Shown here: positions 62,073-64,000 of the stretch, in pieces | Position numbering within the stretch: the first letter of the stretch is position 1 | Layout: every line of letters starts with the position of its first letter | NCBI RefSeq assembly: GCF_021155775.2 | Contig: NC_060235.2 | Location: 5,711,521-5,775,520, forward strand | From: Neodiprion pinetum | Lineage: Eukaryota > Arthropoda > Insecta > Hymenoptera > Diprionidae | Direction of reading: 5' to 3' | DNA length: 64,000 nt | Translations under genes and position numbers: made by a program | Notes under the pieces: generated by a model | Databases searched by the model: none | What the model was told of the DNA's origin: nothing | What the model saw: the letters and a program-made list of their open reading frames with translations, nothing else

Positions 62073-64000
62073 TATATATGTATCGTCTTTCGGTTGAAAA
62101 AAATAAAAATAAAATACAATTGTTAAAGTTGTGGAAAAAAATATTCCAATGGTGCGGAAAATTTCATCAAATAATCAAATTTAACTTCCTGTGCTAAAAA
62201 AAAAAAAAAAAAAAAATAAAACCAAACACAAGAAATTTGCCAACAACAGTTGGAGGAAAAAATCTGAGTCCTTGTTGATATTCGTTATGGAAAGAATGAT
62301 TGCAGAAAAAAAGAAACGTTACAAATTCGAGATAATTGGACTTCAAGTTGAACTGTGTAAGTTGAAATTCCATTTTTGGGAAATATCGGCGAGATTAGTT
62401 AAATGTTATTCACAACTATTTACAGATTAATTGTTAATAGCGAGTGAAGTAGACGAGTCTTTGAATATTTAGGTAAAAAACGAAGCGAGTTGTTTGGTCG
62501 TAACGTTAAGGCCACGAAAGCGGAGGCTGTGAAGATTTTCAGAATTAATTCAACCGCAAGGAAATTGAATATTCAGTTGATATAGCTGCCAGAAAGAATT
62601 CGATATACAATTTCCGGCGTCATCGTGAAGCGACGAATCTCTCACGCCTCGATATTGTGCACGCCTCTCTTCCATCGGCAACGTTTAATTTTCACCCTCG
62701 ATCATATCGCGGTTTTCACTCTCCCGTTTTGTCCCGCGATGTGAATAAAAAAAAAAAAAAACAAAAGAAACGTTGACTTGAAACAAAATGAAAAAAAAAA
62801 AAAAAAATTGGATACAAAAATCGATTTACATGTTTTTTCACTCAACTCAAAAACATTTTCAAAGCTCGATTGCAGGCTTGTAATATTTGACCGCAAAAAT
62901 CCGCCGCTTTATAAAGATATAAATATACCTATATATATACCTATAAATATACCTATAACTTAATAAGACACGGACGAAAGTTTAACAATATTTTCCTTCG
63001 CTCAGCCGTTTAGATAATATCAGCCGAAAACCTAATATCGTCCAACCCCTGAGAAAACTTTTCAAATACTTTGAGGGTATAATATTCTCTGTTGATTTTC
63101 TCCACAGTGTTGGCAAAAAATTTTCTGAGTACAGTTCACTTTCCTCTTTCATAAATAATGAATTTGTTCGATTACATTTCAGAGTGTAATAAGAATTCAA
63201 TCGATTAATCTTTCGTTCTCTTTTTTATTTATTTATTTTTTTTTTTTTTTTTCACCTACTATCTCACGGATCACGTGAATAAACAAGGAACGTGGTATAT
63301 GCAGATGTACATATGTATATGTCGGTGATACATGCAGACGTTATAATGTGGTCGAATCAGAAATTGAAGCAATGAATTTCGTTTCGAACTAATAATTGCG
63401 TTGCACATCCTACGGCACGAGATTCGACATTTGACGAGCCATTACTGTCAGCAATTTAACAGCTTTGGTAAATTGGAAAATAATATTTCATCAGGCAGAA
63501 CAAAACAATTCAAAGCGACTCATGATTTTCATTCTTTACAATAATTTCAACCATTTGTTCACAATTGAACGAATTTTAGCTCACCTTGTTAGCTGAAACG
63601 AATATTTTGCTCGACGCGAGTGCTCCCAAATATCAAAAATAGATTGTTTTCAAGATCGTGATAAAGTATTAATCAATAAACTCATAATTTATCAAAACAA
63701 TCGTTTCAAAAAATAATTTGTAAATTATAGATTCAAACACAGAATTAACTCTGAACCTTCAAACTAGGACATGGAAAAAAAACGAAGAAAGGTAAAAAAA
63801 AAAAAAAAAAATGAATAACATCTTAATCAAACAATGCGAAGCGAGTAGAAATATCATTTCTGAAATTGGAAATAAATTGAAAAGTGAGAATTTTCTTCCC
63901 GTTTCGCGTATTCTAGAAACACTTTAAATTCTGGCTAAGATTATTAAAATTACCTACATACGGTTTTCCCTCAGCCAGACGTTTTCTTTAGTTTTATATT
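62073..64000. other. Gene-free AT-rich window end
   Basis: A-runs at 62197-62216, 62747-62761 and 62790-62806 and a T-run at 63238. No exon, including no further receptor exon, was recognised. The stretch 60277-61596 likewise holds only simple repeats. Confidence 0.55.

Overview
The window is nuclear DNA of an animal, almost certainly an insect. It is AT-rich, its genes are split by introns with GT..AG borders, and it is dense in microsatellites, homopolymer runs and short inverted-repeat elements. There are no operons, bacterial ribosome sites or CRISPR arrays. The best anchor is a pair of exons of an insect nicotinic acetylcholine receptor alpha subunit. A secreted C-type lectin resembling insect haemolymph lipopolysaccharide-binding lectins fits the same picture. 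Hymenoptera (for example a sawfly) is a reasonable guess but is not proven here.

Layout. Positions 1-44142 hold no coding exon that I can support. This stretch is intron or intergenic DNA filled with non-autonomous DNA-transposon-like elements, two degenerate tandem repeats and simple repeats. The receptor gene runs on the + strand, with a 45-bp exon at 44143-44187 and a 110-bp exon at 49041-49150. Its earlier exons (signal peptide, start of the ligand-binding domain) and later exons (Cys-loop, four membrane helices) were not found. They are probably outside the window, which implies very long introns.

Two other genes appear to lie inside receptor introns. In the intron between the two exons, on the - strand, is a three-exon C-type lectin gene (46643-47313). 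It carries an in-frame stop codon and a doubtful last splice, so I call it a probable pseudogene. Downstream, on the + strand, is a clean four-exon gene (55498-57688) for an unrecognised 294-residue protein with an N-terminal coiled coil and a tight cysteine cluster. If the receptor continues beyond 64000, this gene is nested in the next receptor intron. A further protein-like exon candidate lies at 52032-52283.

The rest is repeats. At least ten inverted-repeat (MITE or foldback) elements can be delimited from their own terminal repeats. They include a multi-copy family of about 430 bp beginning ACACTGAG (copies near 13.1, 25.3, 33.5 and 59.9 kb plus diverged copies), a TA-flanked element built of three copies of one module (35.2-35.8 kb), and long palindromes at 48.0-48.9 and 58.3-59.0 kb. 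No new enzymatic or defence system is evident. The most interesting points are the nested-gene arrangement, the disabled lectin, the uncharacterised cysteine-cluster protein and the variety of foldback elements.
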